A DNA stretch of 64,000 bases from an uncultured Lachnospiraceae bacterium (GCA_910578475.1 CAJTRK010000003.1:62001-126000); one strand, 5' to 3'; shown: positions 53,972 through 63,081, counted from the stretch's first letter. Program-made: numbers and translations. The notes: generated by a model not told the origin, from the sequence alone.

Positions 53972-54163
53972 ATGGATATTCCAGGATTATCTATGGCAAT
54001 GTCAGCGTCTCAGACCAACTCCGCTTTCGGAGTGGCAATGTTGAGCAAATCTCTTGACGCTATGGCTGTTGTCGGAGACCAGATTACCGATATGATGGAT
54101 TCCGCAGCCATGGAACGTTCCGTCAACCCTTCCGTTGGCGCTAATTTTGATACGTACATCTAA
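53972..54163 (+). CDS. yjfB: YjfB-family motility-associated protein
   Basis: 63 residues, the complete YjfB family: MDIPGLSMAMSASQTNSAFG followed by VAMLSKSLDAMAVVGDQITD. Proteins of this type are short secreted or cytosolic motility-associated polypeptides of unknown biochemistry, common in flagellated Firmicutes. GGAGG lies 7 bases upstream of the ATG. Monocistronic, with its own terminator. Confidence 0.88.
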   Translation: MDIPGLSMAMSASQTNSAFGVAMLSKSLDAMAVVGDQITDMMDSAAMERSVNPSVGANFDTYI

Positions 54164-54182
54164 ACGCTGCAATGCAAAAGCA

Positions 54183-54214
54183 AAAACGTCACTGTTCACA
54201 CAGCGGCGTTTTTT
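54183..54214 (+). terminator. Terminator after yjfB
   Basis: Imperfect arms AACGTCACTG (54185-54194) and CAGCGGCGTT (54201-54210), two weak pairs, followed by a run of six T. Confidence 0.65.
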
Positions 54215-54257
54215 ATTTTCTCTTATTGACATACCTCTTGACATATCCCATAACATT

Positions 54258-55205
54258 TTATCCCGCAAAAAGCGCCATGATATATTCCATACTCATAACG
54301 GCAAGACAGAGGACAATCGCAATCACAAGCGGGATACTGACCATCGCTTCCTTTTTCTCTTTGCGGCGCGCACAGATGGAACAGAACCATGCCTCCCGTT
54401 TTTCATTTTTCGACAGCCAGATTAAAACGCAGACTGCCAGAGGCGTTGCAACCGCTGCAATGAGCAGGTACGGGCCGATTGCCATAATCAGTAAATCCTG
54501 CGTAAGTTCCATTTCCGGTTCGACTAACTCCGTCGGAATGAACTCCGCCAGATACATTATACACACCTGCCAGGAATTAAATACCATATGCGCAATCATC
54601 GATGACCACAGGCTTCCTGTCGCCTCTACCAACAGTGCGAACATAATGCCGAGCGCGATTGCATAGGCCGCCTGATTGAAATTAAGGTGCATCAGGCCGA
54701 ACAGCAGCGCCGACCAGAATACGGCCCAGAACACGGAACCGGATTTTTTATATCCCCGGAAAATAATGCCCCGGAAAACAAATTCCTCACAAAAAGGGCC
54801 AAAGATTCCTATCATGAACAACATGACCGGGAACGGCATCTGCAGGACATCCCCGCTGATAGCGTTCACCGTATTGTCCACAAAAAGCATGGAAATGGCA
54901 TTCAACGCCGTTGACATCGGCATAATCAGAAACGTAAAAAGAAGCACCATAAAAAAAGACGATACTTTTATTTTCTGAAAGCCTAACATTTCATTAAGGC
55001 GTCCTGTTTCCGTCTTTTTTCCTGACGCAAGCATAAACAGAAACGCCGGCGACAGAATAATCAGCTGACTAATCAGCAGATTTGTCACAATGCCGATATC
55101 AAATAAGGCAATGCCCTTTGCGTAACAGATAAACATCAGGGCATATAAAGCCAGATTTAACAGTATCAGGCACAAAAAGACCCAATTGACTTTTTTACTG
55201 TTCAT
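54258..55205 (-). CDS. CPBP family intramembrane metalloprotease
   Basis: 315 residues with about seven membrane helices. The Abi/CPBP motifs are seen: EEFVFRGIIFRGY near 140-152, FGLMHLNFNQAAYAI, and AHMVFNSWQ. This family includes CAAX-type prenyl proteases and bacteriocin self-immunity proteins; the substrate is unknown here. The C-terminus has a basic stretch and a late helix. It lies 8 bases after a 77-residue protein gene, probably co-transcribed. Confidence 0.88.
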   Translation of the reverse strand: MNSKKVNWVFLCLILLNLALYALMFICYAKGIALFDIGIVTNLLISQLIILSPAFLFMLASGKKTETGRLNEMLGFQKIKVSSFFMVLLFTFLIMPMSTALNAISMLFVDNTVNAISGDVLQMPFPVMLFMIGIFGPFCEEFVFRGIIFRGYKKSGSVFWAVFWSALLFGLMHLNFNQAAYAIALGIMFALLVEATGSLWSSMIAHMVFNSWQVCIMYLAEFIPTELVEPEMELTQDLLIMAIGPYLLIAAVATPLAVCVLIWLSKNEKREAWFCSICARRKEKKEAMVSIPLVIAIVLCLAVMSMEYIMALFAG

Positions 55206-55212
55206 TTAAAGT

Positions 55213-55446
55213 TTAACCTTCCATCATGAATTCCACTAACTTCGCCGTGTCTTCCGGTTCATACGCGATTACTTCCAGCTCGTCAATCGTGCCGTCGGAA
55301 AAAATATTTGCCAGAGACACATACTGGGAAAGCTTTGATTTCAGATTCAGTCTGTCGCCTTCTCCGGTTACCAGCTCCACTTTTCCCTTGCAGCTGTCCA
55401 CTACTTTAAAAAATTTCTCCACATTGTCAATATTCTGTATTTTCAT
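55213..55446 (-). CDS. 77-residue protein of unknown function
   Basis: MKIQNIDNVEKFFKVVDSCK start, then KGKVELVTGEGDRLNLKSKL and DELEVIAYEPEDTAKLVEFM. Acidic, small, no signal peptide or membrane helix. The pattern suggests a compact alpha/beta fold. Such short conserved clostridial proteins are sometimes misnamed polyA polymerase in databases; I see no nucleotidyltransferase motif. GAGGTG precedes the ATG by 5 bases. Upstream of the CPBP gene. Confidence 0.7.
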   Translation of the reverse strand: MKIQNIDNVEKFFKVVDSCKGKVELVTGEGDRLNLKSKLSQYVSLANIFSDGTIDELEVIAYEPEDTAKLVEFMMEG

Positions 55447-55547
55447 TTTGTCACCTCATACCGTCCTTTCGGTATTTTCCTTTCTGAACTTTATGGATTG
55501 TTTCATCTATCTAAATTATACTCAATTCTTCAAAAGTTGCAAGTTTT

Positions 55548-56384
55548 CTATAATTTTCGAATTGCTCTTTCTGTGATGATTACTTTTTTCTCTTTTAAAA
55601 GATGGCCTACCGCTCTCTTGAACTCATTCTTGCTCATCTGCATCTCCCTCTTGATTGTTTCCGGGGAGGCCTTGTCCGTAAAGGGCAACGCACCGTCATA
55701 ACTGTCTATGACCTTTAATATTTTTTCCGCGTCCTTTTCTATCTGCAAGTATGCCTTTTCACGAACGCTCAGATTCAATCTTCCATCCTCTTTTACATCA
55801 ATGACGCGGGCCGACACCGTTCCTCCTGCCTGAATGTCGCCATACAGCTCCTTCTTGGCTATCAGCCCGGAATAAATATCATCCACGGCCACAAAGGCTC
55901 CAAAATTATCACTGATTTCATACACGGTTCCCGTTACCCTGTCATCCTTTTTATAAGGACTGTCCTGCCGCAGGTAACGATAAACATTCATCGTTGCGCA
56001 CAGTCTGTCGCTTTTATCAATATAAAGCGCAACCAGACAGGATTCTCCCTCTTTTACCCGTTTTTTCTGTTCCTTAAAAGGAAGCAGCAGGTCTTTTTCC
56101 AGCCCCCAGTCCAAAAAAGCGCCTATCTGGCCAGTCTGCACAACCCGCAGTCTGGCTACGTTTCCAAGCGTAATCAGGGGTCTTGTCGTCGTCGCGATTA
56201 AGCGGTCTTTGGAATCCCGGTATACAAACACTTCTATCTCGTCGCCGATTTTCGCTTCCCGCGGAACCTGTTTGGCCGGAAGCAGAACTTTATCCGCCGC
56301 TTGCGTCTCTTTGTCCGCGAGGTAAACGCCAAACTCCACCTTTTTGATAATTTCCAATTTCTGTATTTCTCCAAGCTTAATCAT
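55548..56384 (-). CDS. cvfB: CvfB-like S1-domain RNA-binding protein
   Basis: 278 residues. An N-terminal S1-like region with VEFGVYLADKETQAADKVLL, another S1-like domain with RVVQTGQIGAFLDWGLEKDL, a third RNA-binding part (about 140-215; GTVYEISDNFGAFVAVDDIY) and a C-terminal winged helix (FKRAVGHLLKEKKVIITERA) match the CvfB layout. CvfB binds RNA and influences virulence or regulation in Staphylococcus. I chose ATG at 56384 after GGGAG; a start four codons earlier is less likely. Ends 100 bases before the 77-residue gene. Confidence 0.93.
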   Translation of the reverse strand: MIKLGEIQKLEIIKKVEFGVYLADKETQAADKVLLPAKQVPREAKIGDEIEVFVYRDSKDRLIATTTRPLITLGNVARLRVVQTGQIGAFLDWGLEKDLLLPFKEQKKRVKEGESCLVALYIDKSDRLCATMNVYRYLRQDSPYKKDDRVTGTVYEISDNFGAFVAVDDIYSGLIAKKELYGDIQAGGTVSARVIDVKEDGRLNLSVREKAYLQIEKDAEKILKVIDSYDGALPFTDKASPETIKREMQMSKNEFKRAVGHLLKEKKVIITERAIRKL

Positions 56385-56430
56385 TTTTACTCCCATTCGC
56401 CCGCCCTATCAGAGAAAGGCGGCAATCCTT

Positions 56431-57156
56431 TCAGTCTGTATACTGCTGTCCCGTAAACTCAACAATGCTGTACGGCCTCTTATCCTCTCCGTTCAACGAT
56501 ACCGTATACAGCGTTTTCTCTGTATTTACCGCCACCACCGGTATCAGCCGGTCATTCAAAACCGCCTGTCTTTTATATTCCGCCCGCATCTGCCGAATCC
56601 GCCAGTCCGCCGGAATATAATCCATCGCCATCCGCACATGCTGCCCATTGTTGACATGGCCGTTTGTGTCCAGATGGTGCGGTCTGACCTGAAGTTCTTC
56701 CTGCTCCTGTCCGTTATCCGGTATTGCGATTTTCCGCGGAGCATAATCCATCGGAAGCATTTCCGACAGCCGGTAGCCTTCCAGCATTTCCGCAGGCGGC
56801 CTGGCCGGCGTCATTTTCACCGTATCCATCAGGCTCCAGATAGAATTGGCGTAAGCAAGCCGCTCGCCCGCTTCCGTCTCCATCCAGAAATTACGGTAAC
56901 CGACAAACCCTTTGAACGCATAGGGCGCCGTTCCGACAATCACGTTTTCACATAACTGCGGATAACGTTCCACGACAATCTGCCAGGAGGAAAGCACCCA
57001 TACCATATTCTTTTCTTTTAAATAGCCGACACCCAAACCCAGGTCTTCCGAGTGAAAAGTAGAAGCGTCCTGAAAATAATCCAGCAAAGACTCCAATGTC
57101 AGTCTTCCGTCCGGTCCGACTTCACTGTAACGGATTCTGCTCTGAAATGTATACAT
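56431..57156 (-). CDS. Acyl-ACP thioesterase
   Basis: 241 residues, two hot-dog folds of the FatA/FatB-type family that cleave acyl-ACP to release free fatty acids. The N-terminal hot dog shows DGRLTLESLLDYFQDASTFH and WVLSSWQIVVERYPQL; the C-terminal has LDTNGHVNNGQHVRMAMD, which carries the catalytic Asn/His region. Cytosolic. AAGAGGGCATATGAATT precedes the ATG. Downstream of tRNA-Gln, upstream of cvfB with a 46-base gap. Confidence 0.93.
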   Translation of the reverse strand: MYTFQSRIRYSEVGPDGRLTLESLLDYFQDASTFHSEDLGLGVGYLKEKNMVWVLSSWQIVVERYPQLCENVIVGTAPYAFKGFVGYRNFWMETEAGERLAYANSIWSLMDTVKMTPARPPAEMLEGYRLSEMLPMDYAPRKIAIPDNGQEQEELQVRPHHLDTNGHVNNGQHVRMAMDYIPADWRIRQMRAEYKRQAVLNDRLIPVVAVNTEKTLYTVSLNGEDKRPYSIVEFTGQQYTD

Positions 57157-57191
57157 AATTCATATGCCCTCTTTCTGCCTGCCGCGTGATA

Positions 57192-57222
57192 CAGAAAACC
57201 CGGTGAAGTATCTTCACCGGGT
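57192..57222 (-). terminator. Terminator after tRNA-Gln
   Basis: 11-bp arms ACCCGGTGAAG (57198-57208) and CTTCACCGGGT (57212-57222), loop of 3, followed on the minus strand by TTTTCTG. It lies 7 bases beyond the tRNA 3' end. Confidence 0.8.
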
Positions 57223-57229
57223 CATTTAA

Positions 57230-57301
57230 CTGGGCTACAAGGATTCGAACCTTGAAATGACGGAGTCAGAGTCCGTTGCCTTACCGTTTGGCGATAGCCC
57301 A
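57230..57301 (-). tRNA. tRNA-Gln (anticodon CUG)
   Basis: A 72-base cloverleaf on the minus strand. Acceptor stem TGGGCTA/TAGCCCA, anticodon arm ACGGA-CTCTGAC-TCCGT with anticodon CTG, and T arm with GGTTCGAATCC. Discriminator G. The 3' CCA is not encoded. CUG anticodon reads CAG codons. Confidence 0.93.
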
Positions 57302-57448
57302 TCAACGTTACAACTTGGAATTATACAGCAAGTTGAATCATTTGACAAGCCCTAAATTAAAATTTTTTTAAAAAATGGAAAAAAATTTTTAAAAGTTTTC
57401 AAATTTTTCAAAAAGTTGGAAAAAAGGGATAAAATTTTCAATTTTCTA

Positions 57449-57477
57449 TTGACAGAATTTAAAATATATTCTATCTT
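57449..57477 (+). promoter_or_regulatory. Sigma-A promoter of the O-acetylhomoserine sulfhydrylase gene
   Basis: TTGACA (57449-57454), 17 bases, TATCTT (57472-57477), about 72 bases before the ATG. Confidence 0.6.
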
Positions 57478-57481
57478 TATT

Positions 57482-57505
57482 AAAACCTACTGTTTTAGTA
57501 GTATT
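57482..57505. promoter_or_regulatory. Candidate operator dyad in the metY leader
   Basis: CTACT (57487-57491) and AGTAG (57497-57501) with a T-rich centre, directly after the -10 box and in the transcript leader. The location fits a repressor site; an Rrf2-type cysteine regulator (CymR-like) is one guess, without further support. Confidence 0.3.
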
Positions 57506-57548
57506 TAAAAATCTATTAACAAACTGTAATATGAAAGGGGAAATATGG

Positions 57549-58832
57549 ATGTCTGATTACAAATTTGAAACTTTACAACTGCATGTAGGACAGGAATCTC
57601 CCGACCCGGCAAGCGGAGCCCGCGCGGTTCCTATTTATGCAACCACCTCTTATGTCTTCAAAGACTCCGCCCATGCCGCCGCCCGTTTTGGCCTTTCCGA
57701 TGCCGGAAACATTTACGGAAGACTGACAAACACCACACAGGACGTTCTGGAACGGCGCGTAGCGGCTCTGGAGGGCGGCGTGGCGGCTCTGGCTCTCGCT
57801 TCCGGAGCGGCGGCCATTACCTATACACTGGAAGCCCTCGGCCAGAACGGCGGACATTTTGTTTCCCAAAAGACGATTTATGGAGGAAGCTACAATCTGC
57901 TGGCGCATACCCTTCCTGCATTTGGCATTACCGCGAGTTTTGTAAATATCCATAATACAGAGGAAGTCGAAGCCGCCATACAGGATAACACAAGAGCCAT
58001 CTATATCGAGACACTTGGCAACCCCAACAGCGATATCCCGGACATTGACGCTCTGGCAGAACTCGCACACCGGCGCGGGCTGCCTCTGATTGTAGACAAT
58101 ACGTTTGGAACTCCCTACCTGATTCGTCCCATCGAACACGGTGCGGATATTGTTGTGCACTCCGCCACGAAATTTCTTGGCGGCCACGGTACAACGCTTG
58201 GCGGCATCATCGTCGATTCGGGCAGATTTGACTGGGCAGCGTCCGGCAAATATGCGGCAATTGCGGAGCCTAATCCGAGCTATCACGGCGAATCTTTTGT
58301 AAAAGCAGCCGGCCCGGCAGCATTCGTAACGTACATCCGTGCAATTTTACTGCGCGACACCGGAGCGACAATTTCTCCTTTCGCGGCTTTTCTGCTTCTT
58401 CAGGGAATCGAAACACTTTCTCTGAGGTTGGAACGGCATGCTGAAAATACCAGAAAAGTGATTGAATTTCTCGCAAACCATCCACAGGTCGAGAAAGTGA
58501 ATCATCCGTCCCTGCCCGGTCATCCCGATTATGCGCTTTATCAGAAATACTTTCCAAACGGCGGCGGTTCCATTTTTACATTCGAAATCAGGGGCGGCAT
58601 AGAAGAAGCGTATAAATTTATTGACAATCTGAAAATTTTCTCTCTGCTCGCAAATGTTGCGGATGCAAAAAGCCTGGTCATTCATCCCGCAACCACAACG
58701 CACAGCCAGCTTACGGAGGAAGAATTAGAAGCACAGGGTATCAGGTCCAATACCATCCGCCTTTCCATCGGTACGGAGCATATTGATGATATTCTCAACG
58801 ACTTGCAAAATGCCTTTGACGCGGTAAAATAA
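57549..58832 (+). CDS. metY: O-acetylhomoserine sulfhydrylase (aminocarboxypropyltransferase)
   Basis: About 427 residues of the Cys/Met metabolism PLP family. The PLP lysine is in VVHSATKFLGGHG (about 215); preceding DNTFGTPYLIRPIEHGADIV is typical of MetY. Makes homocysteine from O-acetylhomoserine and sulfide, or related transfers. Length exceeds cystathionine gamma-synthase and fits MetY with its insertion. I chose ATG at 57549, 8 bases after AAAGGGG; an ATG six codons earlier lacks a site. A sigma-A promoter and a small dyad lie upstream. The DUF1848 gene follows by 12 bases. Confidence 0.93.
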   Translation: MSDYKFETLQLHVGQESPDPASGARAVPIYATTSYVFKDSAHAAARFGLSDAGNIYGRLTNTTQDVLERRVAALEGGVAALALASGAAAITYTLEALGQNGGHFVSQKTIYGGSYNLLAHTLPAFGITASFVNIHNTEEVEAAIQDNTRAIYIETLGNPNSDIPDIDALAELAHRRGLPLIVDNTFGTPYLIRPIEHGADIVVHSATKFLGGHGTTLGGIIVDSGRFDWAASGKYAAIAEPNPSYHGESFVKAAGPAAFVTYIRAILLRDTGATISPFAAFLLLQGIETLSLRLERHAENTRKVIEFLANHPQVEKVNHPSLPGHPDYALYQKYFPNGGGSIFTFEIRGGIEEAYKFIDNLKIFSLLANVADAKSLVIHPATTTHSQLTEEELEAQGIRSNTIRLSIGTEHIDDILNDLQNAFDAVK

Positions 58833-58844
58833 GAGGAATACACC

Positions 58845-59780
58845 ATGATTATCAGCGCAAGCAGAAGAACCGACATTCCGGCCTTTTTCTCCGACTGGTT
58901 TTTGAAACGAATCGAAGAAAATTATGCTTATGTCAGAAATCCCATGAGCTTTCATCAGGTAAGCAAAATCAACCTGTCTCCCGATGTCGTTGACTGCATC
59001 GTATTCTGGAGCAAAAACCCCGCTCCCATGCTGCCAAAACTCGAGAAGCTTGAAAATTATATGTATTATTTCCAGTACACCCTGAACGCGTACGACCAGG
59101 ACACCGAGCAAAATCTTCCTTCTCTTGCGGACAGAATCGATACCTTTCGGAAATTATCGAAAATCATTGGCCGGCAGCGCATGATATGGCGCTATGACCC
59201 CGTTATCCTGAACGAACGGTATACTATCGAATGGCACGCCGAAAAGTACGCCGCCATTGCCGGCGCATTATCTTCCTGCACCGATAAGTGTATTATCAGT
59301 TTTATCGATTTGTACCCGGTAAATTCCCAAAGAATGAAAGATAAAGCAATTCGTGAACTGCTTACCGAGGAAAAACGGAGCCTTGCCAGCCGATTTTCTT
59401 CCGCAGCCCGGGCAAACGGCATTTCTATCAATACCTGCGCGGAAGAAATAGATTTGTCGGATTTCGATATCGGTCATTCCCATTGTATCGATGATAAACT
59501 GATATCACGTTTGCTCGGCTGTCCCATCGAGGCGGGAAAAGATAAGGGGCAGCGCCCCGCATGCGGATGCGCGGCCAGCATCGACCTCGGCCTGTACAAT
59601 ACATGCCAAAACGGGTGCATCTATTGTTACGCCAATCACAATGACAATCTGCGCTTCCGGAATTTTCAGGCATATGACATCCATTCCCCGCTGCTGTGCA
59701 GCCGGCTCACAGACCTGGATAAAATTACCGAACGCAAAGTAAAGAGCCTGAAAGAATCGCAGCTTTGCCTGCCTTTATAA
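58845..59780 (+). CDS. DUF1848 family protein
   Basis: 311 residues. N-terminus MIISASRRTDIPAFFSDWFL then KNPAPMLPKLEKLENYMYYF is characteristic of DUF1848. Near the C-terminus a CxxxCxxC set occurs in NTCQNGCIYCYANHN (Cys254, Cys258, Cys261), preceded by CGCAASIDLG. That is the radical-SAM cluster pattern, but located close to the end of the protein rather than at the start. Function unknown; a radical-SAM-like iron-sulfur protein is plausible. AGAGG precedes the ATG. Transcribed together with metY. Confidence 0.88.
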   Translation: MIISASRRTDIPAFFSDWFLKRIEENYAYVRNPMSFHQVSKINLSPDVVDCIVFWSKNPAPMLPKLEKLENYMYYFQYTLNAYDQDTEQNLPSLADRIDTFRKLSKIIGRQRMIWRYDPVILNERYTIEWHAEKYAAIAGALSSCTDKCIISFIDLYPVNSQRMKDKAIRELLTEEKRSLASRFSSAARANGISINTCAEEIDLSDFDIGHSHCIDDKLISRLLGCPIEAGKDKGQRPACGCAASIDLGLYNTCQNGCIYCYANHNDNLRFRNFQAYDIHSPLLCSRLTDLDKITERKVKSLKESQLCLPL

Positions 59781-59885
59781 AACGCGTTACCGCTTTTGCC
59801 GCCTCGGACAAATCGGTGCAAACAAGGACAGGACTTTCCCGATACGGTCATCTATAATCATTACATGCAGGGAGGATGGAACAAA

Positions 59886-60773
59886 ATGTCGATGCAGCTC
59901 ATACAGCAGGCAGTACGCTATATGGAAGAACATATTTTGGAAGATATAAGCTATGCCGATGCTGCCCGGAATGTGCACATGTCCAGTTACAATTTTCACC
60001 GGACTTTCAGTTTTGTGACGGGAATGACGGCTAATGAATACATCAGAAAACGCCGTCTCACATTAGCGGCCATAGAATTGCAGACGACGAATTTATCGGT
60101 CATCGACGCCGCTTACAAGTACGGCTATGAATCACCGGAAAGCTTTTCAAAAGCCTTTTCACGCTTTCATGGCTCCACGCCAAAACAGGCAAAGCACAAA
60201 AGCGCAAAACTTCATTTGTTCAATCCACTTGTCATAAAAATAATGGTGGAAGGCGGTAGCATTATGGATTACAAAATTGAACACAAAGAAGGTCAGCAGT
60301 TTCTTGTACTTGTAAAATCGTTTCCGAACGAAATTATCAATGACGATAATGACCACAGCATCCCCGATTTTTGGACGGAATGCTTTAAAAAAGACCTTAT
60401 CGGGCCAATGAAGCAGCTTCGTACGGAGGGGAAAAGAGACTTATATGGTCTTTGCAGCCCTGTTAAAGAAAACGGAACCCATTTTAATTACGGCATTGGC
60501 ATTCTCATCGACGAAGATACCGACCATACAAAACTGAAGCATTTTGTCAATAACGGTTACACTATCTGGAAAACAGCCCCCGCCGACTATGCGGTATTCA
60601 AATGTTTTGGTCCTGACGGCGACTGTCTGGGCGAAACATGGAGCAAATTTTTCAAAGAATTTGTTCCGCAGACAGGCTATGCCCAGACAGACGACACCGA
60701 TTTTGAAATATATTTTGAACATGGCGAAAATAACCTGTTCTGCGAATTATGGGTTCCTGTGAGACAGGGTTAG
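59886..60773 (+). CDS. AraC-family regulator with GyrI-like ligand domain
   Basis: About 295 residues. N-terminal two helix-turn-helix motifs of AraC type (about 1-105): DISYADAARNVHMSSYNFHR and VIDAAYKYGYESPESFSKAF. C-terminal GyrI-like effector-binding domain (about 135-295; KEGQQFLVLVKSFPNEIIND) as in Rob/SoxS-relatives and BmrR-like regulators. Probably senses a small hydrophobic compound. I chose ATG at 59886 after GGGAGG; frame extends upstream without a site. Follows the DUF1848 gene after 100 bases. Confidence 0.88.
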   Translation: MSMQLIQQAVRYMEEHILEDISYADAARNVHMSSYNFHRTFSFVTGMTANEYIRKRRLTLAAIELQTTNLSVIDAAYKYGYESPESFSKAFSRFHGSTPKQAKHKSAKLHLFNPLVIKIMVEGGSIMDYKIEHKEGQQFLVLVKSFPNEIINDDNDHSIPDFWTECFKKDLIGPMKQLRTEGKRDLYGLCSPVKENGTHFNYGIGILIDEDTDHTKLKHFVNNGYTIWKTAPADYAVFKCFGPDGDCLGETWSKFFKEFVPQTGYAQTDDTDFEIYFEHGENNLFCELWVPVRQG

Positions 60774-60806
60774 GATGGATTACATCAAATTCCAATCATA
60801 AAAACG

Positions 60807-60859
60807 AAAGAGAGAATTTCAAGTTTTGCATATGCAGGACTTGTAATTCTCTCTGACTT
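60807..60859. terminator. Bidirectional terminator after the AraC gene
   Basis: 10-bp arms AGAGAGAATT (60809-60818) and AATTCTCTCT (60845-60854), extended inward by a further imperfect stem. Lies between two convergent genes. Confidence 0.7.
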
Positions 60860-60877
60860 TATTCAGGTTTTAGATGG

Positions 60878-61219
60878 CTATCTGACTTCGCCGTTAACTA
60901 TCAATGTTATTTCCTGAAATTGTTTTTCCAGAACTGCTCTACACGATGCAAGCTGTTCTTCACTTACTGCTTCTGAGGATTCCAATGATATTGATATGGA
61001 ATATTGGTTTAATTCTTCATGATATTCTACGGTGGCTTCCGCTGAATCCATTCCTATATCATTTACAAATATTTCTTCATGATATTGGCTGAGATAATCA
61101 CAAAAAGCACTGATTTTATTTTTCTCATCAGCATAGGGCTTGTAAATATACAAATAACCGAATACACATATGACCAAAATAACAATTATACTAACTGACA
61201 GGATTGTTTTCTTTTTCAT
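60878..61219 (-). CDS. Small membrane-anchored protein of unknown function
   Basis: About 113 residues. A Lys-rich N-terminus and one membrane helix (about 6-26, ILSVSIIVILVICVFGYLYI) place the rest outside the cytoplasm. The outer part has VEYHEELNQYSISISLESSE and ends FQEITLIVNGEVR. I chose ATG at 61219, the start after AAGAAGAG; an upstream GTG at 61240 is possible. No family recognised. Monocistronic as far as visible. Confidence 0.6.
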   Translation of the reverse strand: MKKKTILSVSIIVILVICVFGYLYIYKPYADEKNKISAFCDYLSQYHEEIFVNDIGMDSAEATVEYHEELNQYSISISLESSEAVSEEQLASCRAVLEKQFQEITLIVNGEVR

Positions 61220-61524
61220 CTCTTCTTGCTTATACTTCACTTGCGGAGAAACTCAAGGTTTCGGAATATGGCGCATAACTTCTGTCATACTCATAATGTC
61301 TAAATTCTTATCCTTTCTTGTACTATATTTGTAGTACTTAATTTAAAATATACCATTTGTTAATTCAATAATCAATAGTTCTTACATTTTTTTCCTAAAA
61401 ACATGTTAATTTAATATTCTATCACCATAATTTAACAAAATATGATATAATCTCCAAACAAACAGGCTGTTTTATTGCAACTACATACGCCTTTTGTTAA
61501 TTTTGTTAATCCGGAGGAAATAAA
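61220..61524. other. AT-rich divergent intergenic region
   Basis: About 305 bases between divergent genes. It holds the STAND-gene promoter (see the entry there); the remainder has no ORF or repeat that I can support. Confidence 0.4.
61443..61451 (+). promoter_or_regulatory. Extended -10 promoter of the STAND NTPase gene
   Basis: TGA followed by TATAAT (61446-61451), an extended -10 element, 73 bases before the ATG. No clear -35 box, as allowed for extended -10 promoters. Confidence 0.45.
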
Positions 61525-63081
61525 ATGGATACTATTTTAGAGCTTATTTTAAATGCTTTAAATCACAGTTTGGGAATACCTGGTTCCGCCATAACGATTT
61601 GTGACTTTCTTAAAAATCACAACAAAACCCATATTACAGAAACTTTCACGGCGATACGCAAAAAATCCAAAGAAGCATATGATTCTTATTGTGAATACCG
61701 AAAATATCGAAAAAGCGAAATCGGCACGCCGACAGAAGAAAAAATTCTCGGCTACTGGGAATCATGCCTGGAACGCAATGCCCTGCCAAGTGTTGACGAT
61801 ATGGTAAATTCAGATACCGCAGCGAAAGAAGAAGCTGAAATTATGCTGCCCTATTTGCTGAAATCATGGATGGGTGTCCCTGACTTTGTGGAATGGCTGC
61901 ACGGCATACTTGCACAGAATCAGATGAAGGAATTATCCGAAACGCTACTTTCTTTACAGCAAAATCTGGAAGGTATTTCTGCATTCACAAAAGAATTAAT
62001 GCAACAGGATATTAGCAGTATCGCATTTGTTATTTCACCTGACCGTATCGTGGACGCAAAATGCTCCTGCACGGATTCGGACATAAAACGTTATTATATG
62101 GTAGATAACCGTTTTCAGACAATGTTCCGAGTCATCAGCGCCGGACATGATGTTCCCCATACGGAGGCTTATCAAAAAGCACTGGAATCTGTCGAAAGCC
62201 GCCATCCGGTTATTATTGCCGGTAACAGCGGTCTGGGAAAGACAAGCCTGATGATGCGCACAGCGATACAATGGGCCTCTTCCGGCAGAATTGCAGTCTG
62301 GCTCTCGTTATCGGGTAAAGATATCATTACCGAACAGAAGGCCGAAGCTTTTTTTCATCAGTTGACCGCGTCCATACCGGATGGACAACGGGCTTTGCTA
62401 TGTATTGATAATCCCTATGAGGGAAAAGAGTCTTTTTTAAGTTTACAAAATAAATGTCCTGATACGACTAAAATACAGCTGATAATGGCGGAAAGGGCAA
62501 ACAGGCTTACATCGCTTGCCAGTTCTGACGCAGATGCCTTATTATATTGGTTCGATGACGCTCAGCTGCTTATATTGCAGGGGTTAAACCAGTTTCGGAC
62601 AACATTGGAATTAAAAGATTATGATTCCTTCCCATTCCCGGAGACACAGAAGCGCCGGCAGAAAATTCTGGAAAGATGTACCCAACCTTTTGTCAGGGAA
62701 GGAAACCTTAAAAAAAGTGAAAATCTGCACATCATCCAATTAATGTTGAAACAACACAATAAGCCCTATGTCAGTCTGGTTGAACTGATTTATCGAACAC
62801 TTTTTGAGCTGCAAAACAAAGTGTCAAAAACTGCAAACATCAAAATGGACTGGGAGGAATGGGCCGATTTTATTGAAGACGCATTCGGAAAAAGTCAATC
62901 CTATACGCGTAATGAGCTATATGGCATTATCGCTGCCTTAAAGATATTTAATACACCGATTTCGATTGAGCTTTTTTGCAGGCATTTTGAATTAAATGAG
63001 CATAAATTCCGGAATCACCTGAAAGAACGGTTGATGTCACAGCATATTGAACCTGTCATCGTTCAACACGATACTTTGTAG
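61525..63081 (+). CDS. STAND-type P-loop NTPase, N-terminal part before an in-frame amber codon
   Basis: 518 codons to a TAG at 63079-63081. Walker A is GNSGLGKT (233-240) in VIIAGNSGLGKTSLMMRTAI, and Walker B is LLCIDN (about 291-296). The region 1-130 is not recognised and could be an effector domain; 180-230 leads into the NTPase. A helical region (about 400-518) follows. STAND proteins act as signal-sensing switches, many in anti-phage defence. The same frame continues past the TAG with TPR repeats to the window end, so the stop probably interrupts a longer gene. GGAGG precedes the ATG. Confidence 0.8.
   Translation: MDTILELILNALNHSLGIPGSAITICDFLKNHNKTHITETFTAIRKKSKEAYDSYCEYRKYRKSEIGTPTEEKILGYWESCLERNALPSVDDMVNSDTAAKEEAEIMLPYLLKSWMGVPDFVEWLHGILAQNQMKELSETLLSLQQNLEGISAFTKELMQQDISSIAFVISPDRIVDAKCSCTDSDIKRYYMVDNRFQTMFRVISAGHDVPHTEAYQKALESVESRHPVIIAGNSGLGKTSLMMRTAIQWASSGRIAVWLSLSGKDIITEQKAEAFFHQLTASIPDGQRALLCIDNPYEGKESFLSLQNKCPDTTKIQLIMAERANRLTSLASSDADALLYWFDDAQLLILQGLNQFRTTLELKDYDSFPFPETQKRRQKILERCTQPFVREGNLKKSENLHIIQLMLKQHNKPYVSLVELIYRTLFELQNKVSKTANIKMDWEEWADFIEDAFGKSQSYTRNELYGIIAALKIFNTPISIELFCRHFELNEHKFRNHLKERLMSQHIEPVIVQHDTL

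Noticed and set aside
57302..57548. SAM or other riboswitch before metY
   Set aside because: The region is A/T homopolymer-like without the paired conserved blocks; only a promoter and a short dyad are supported.
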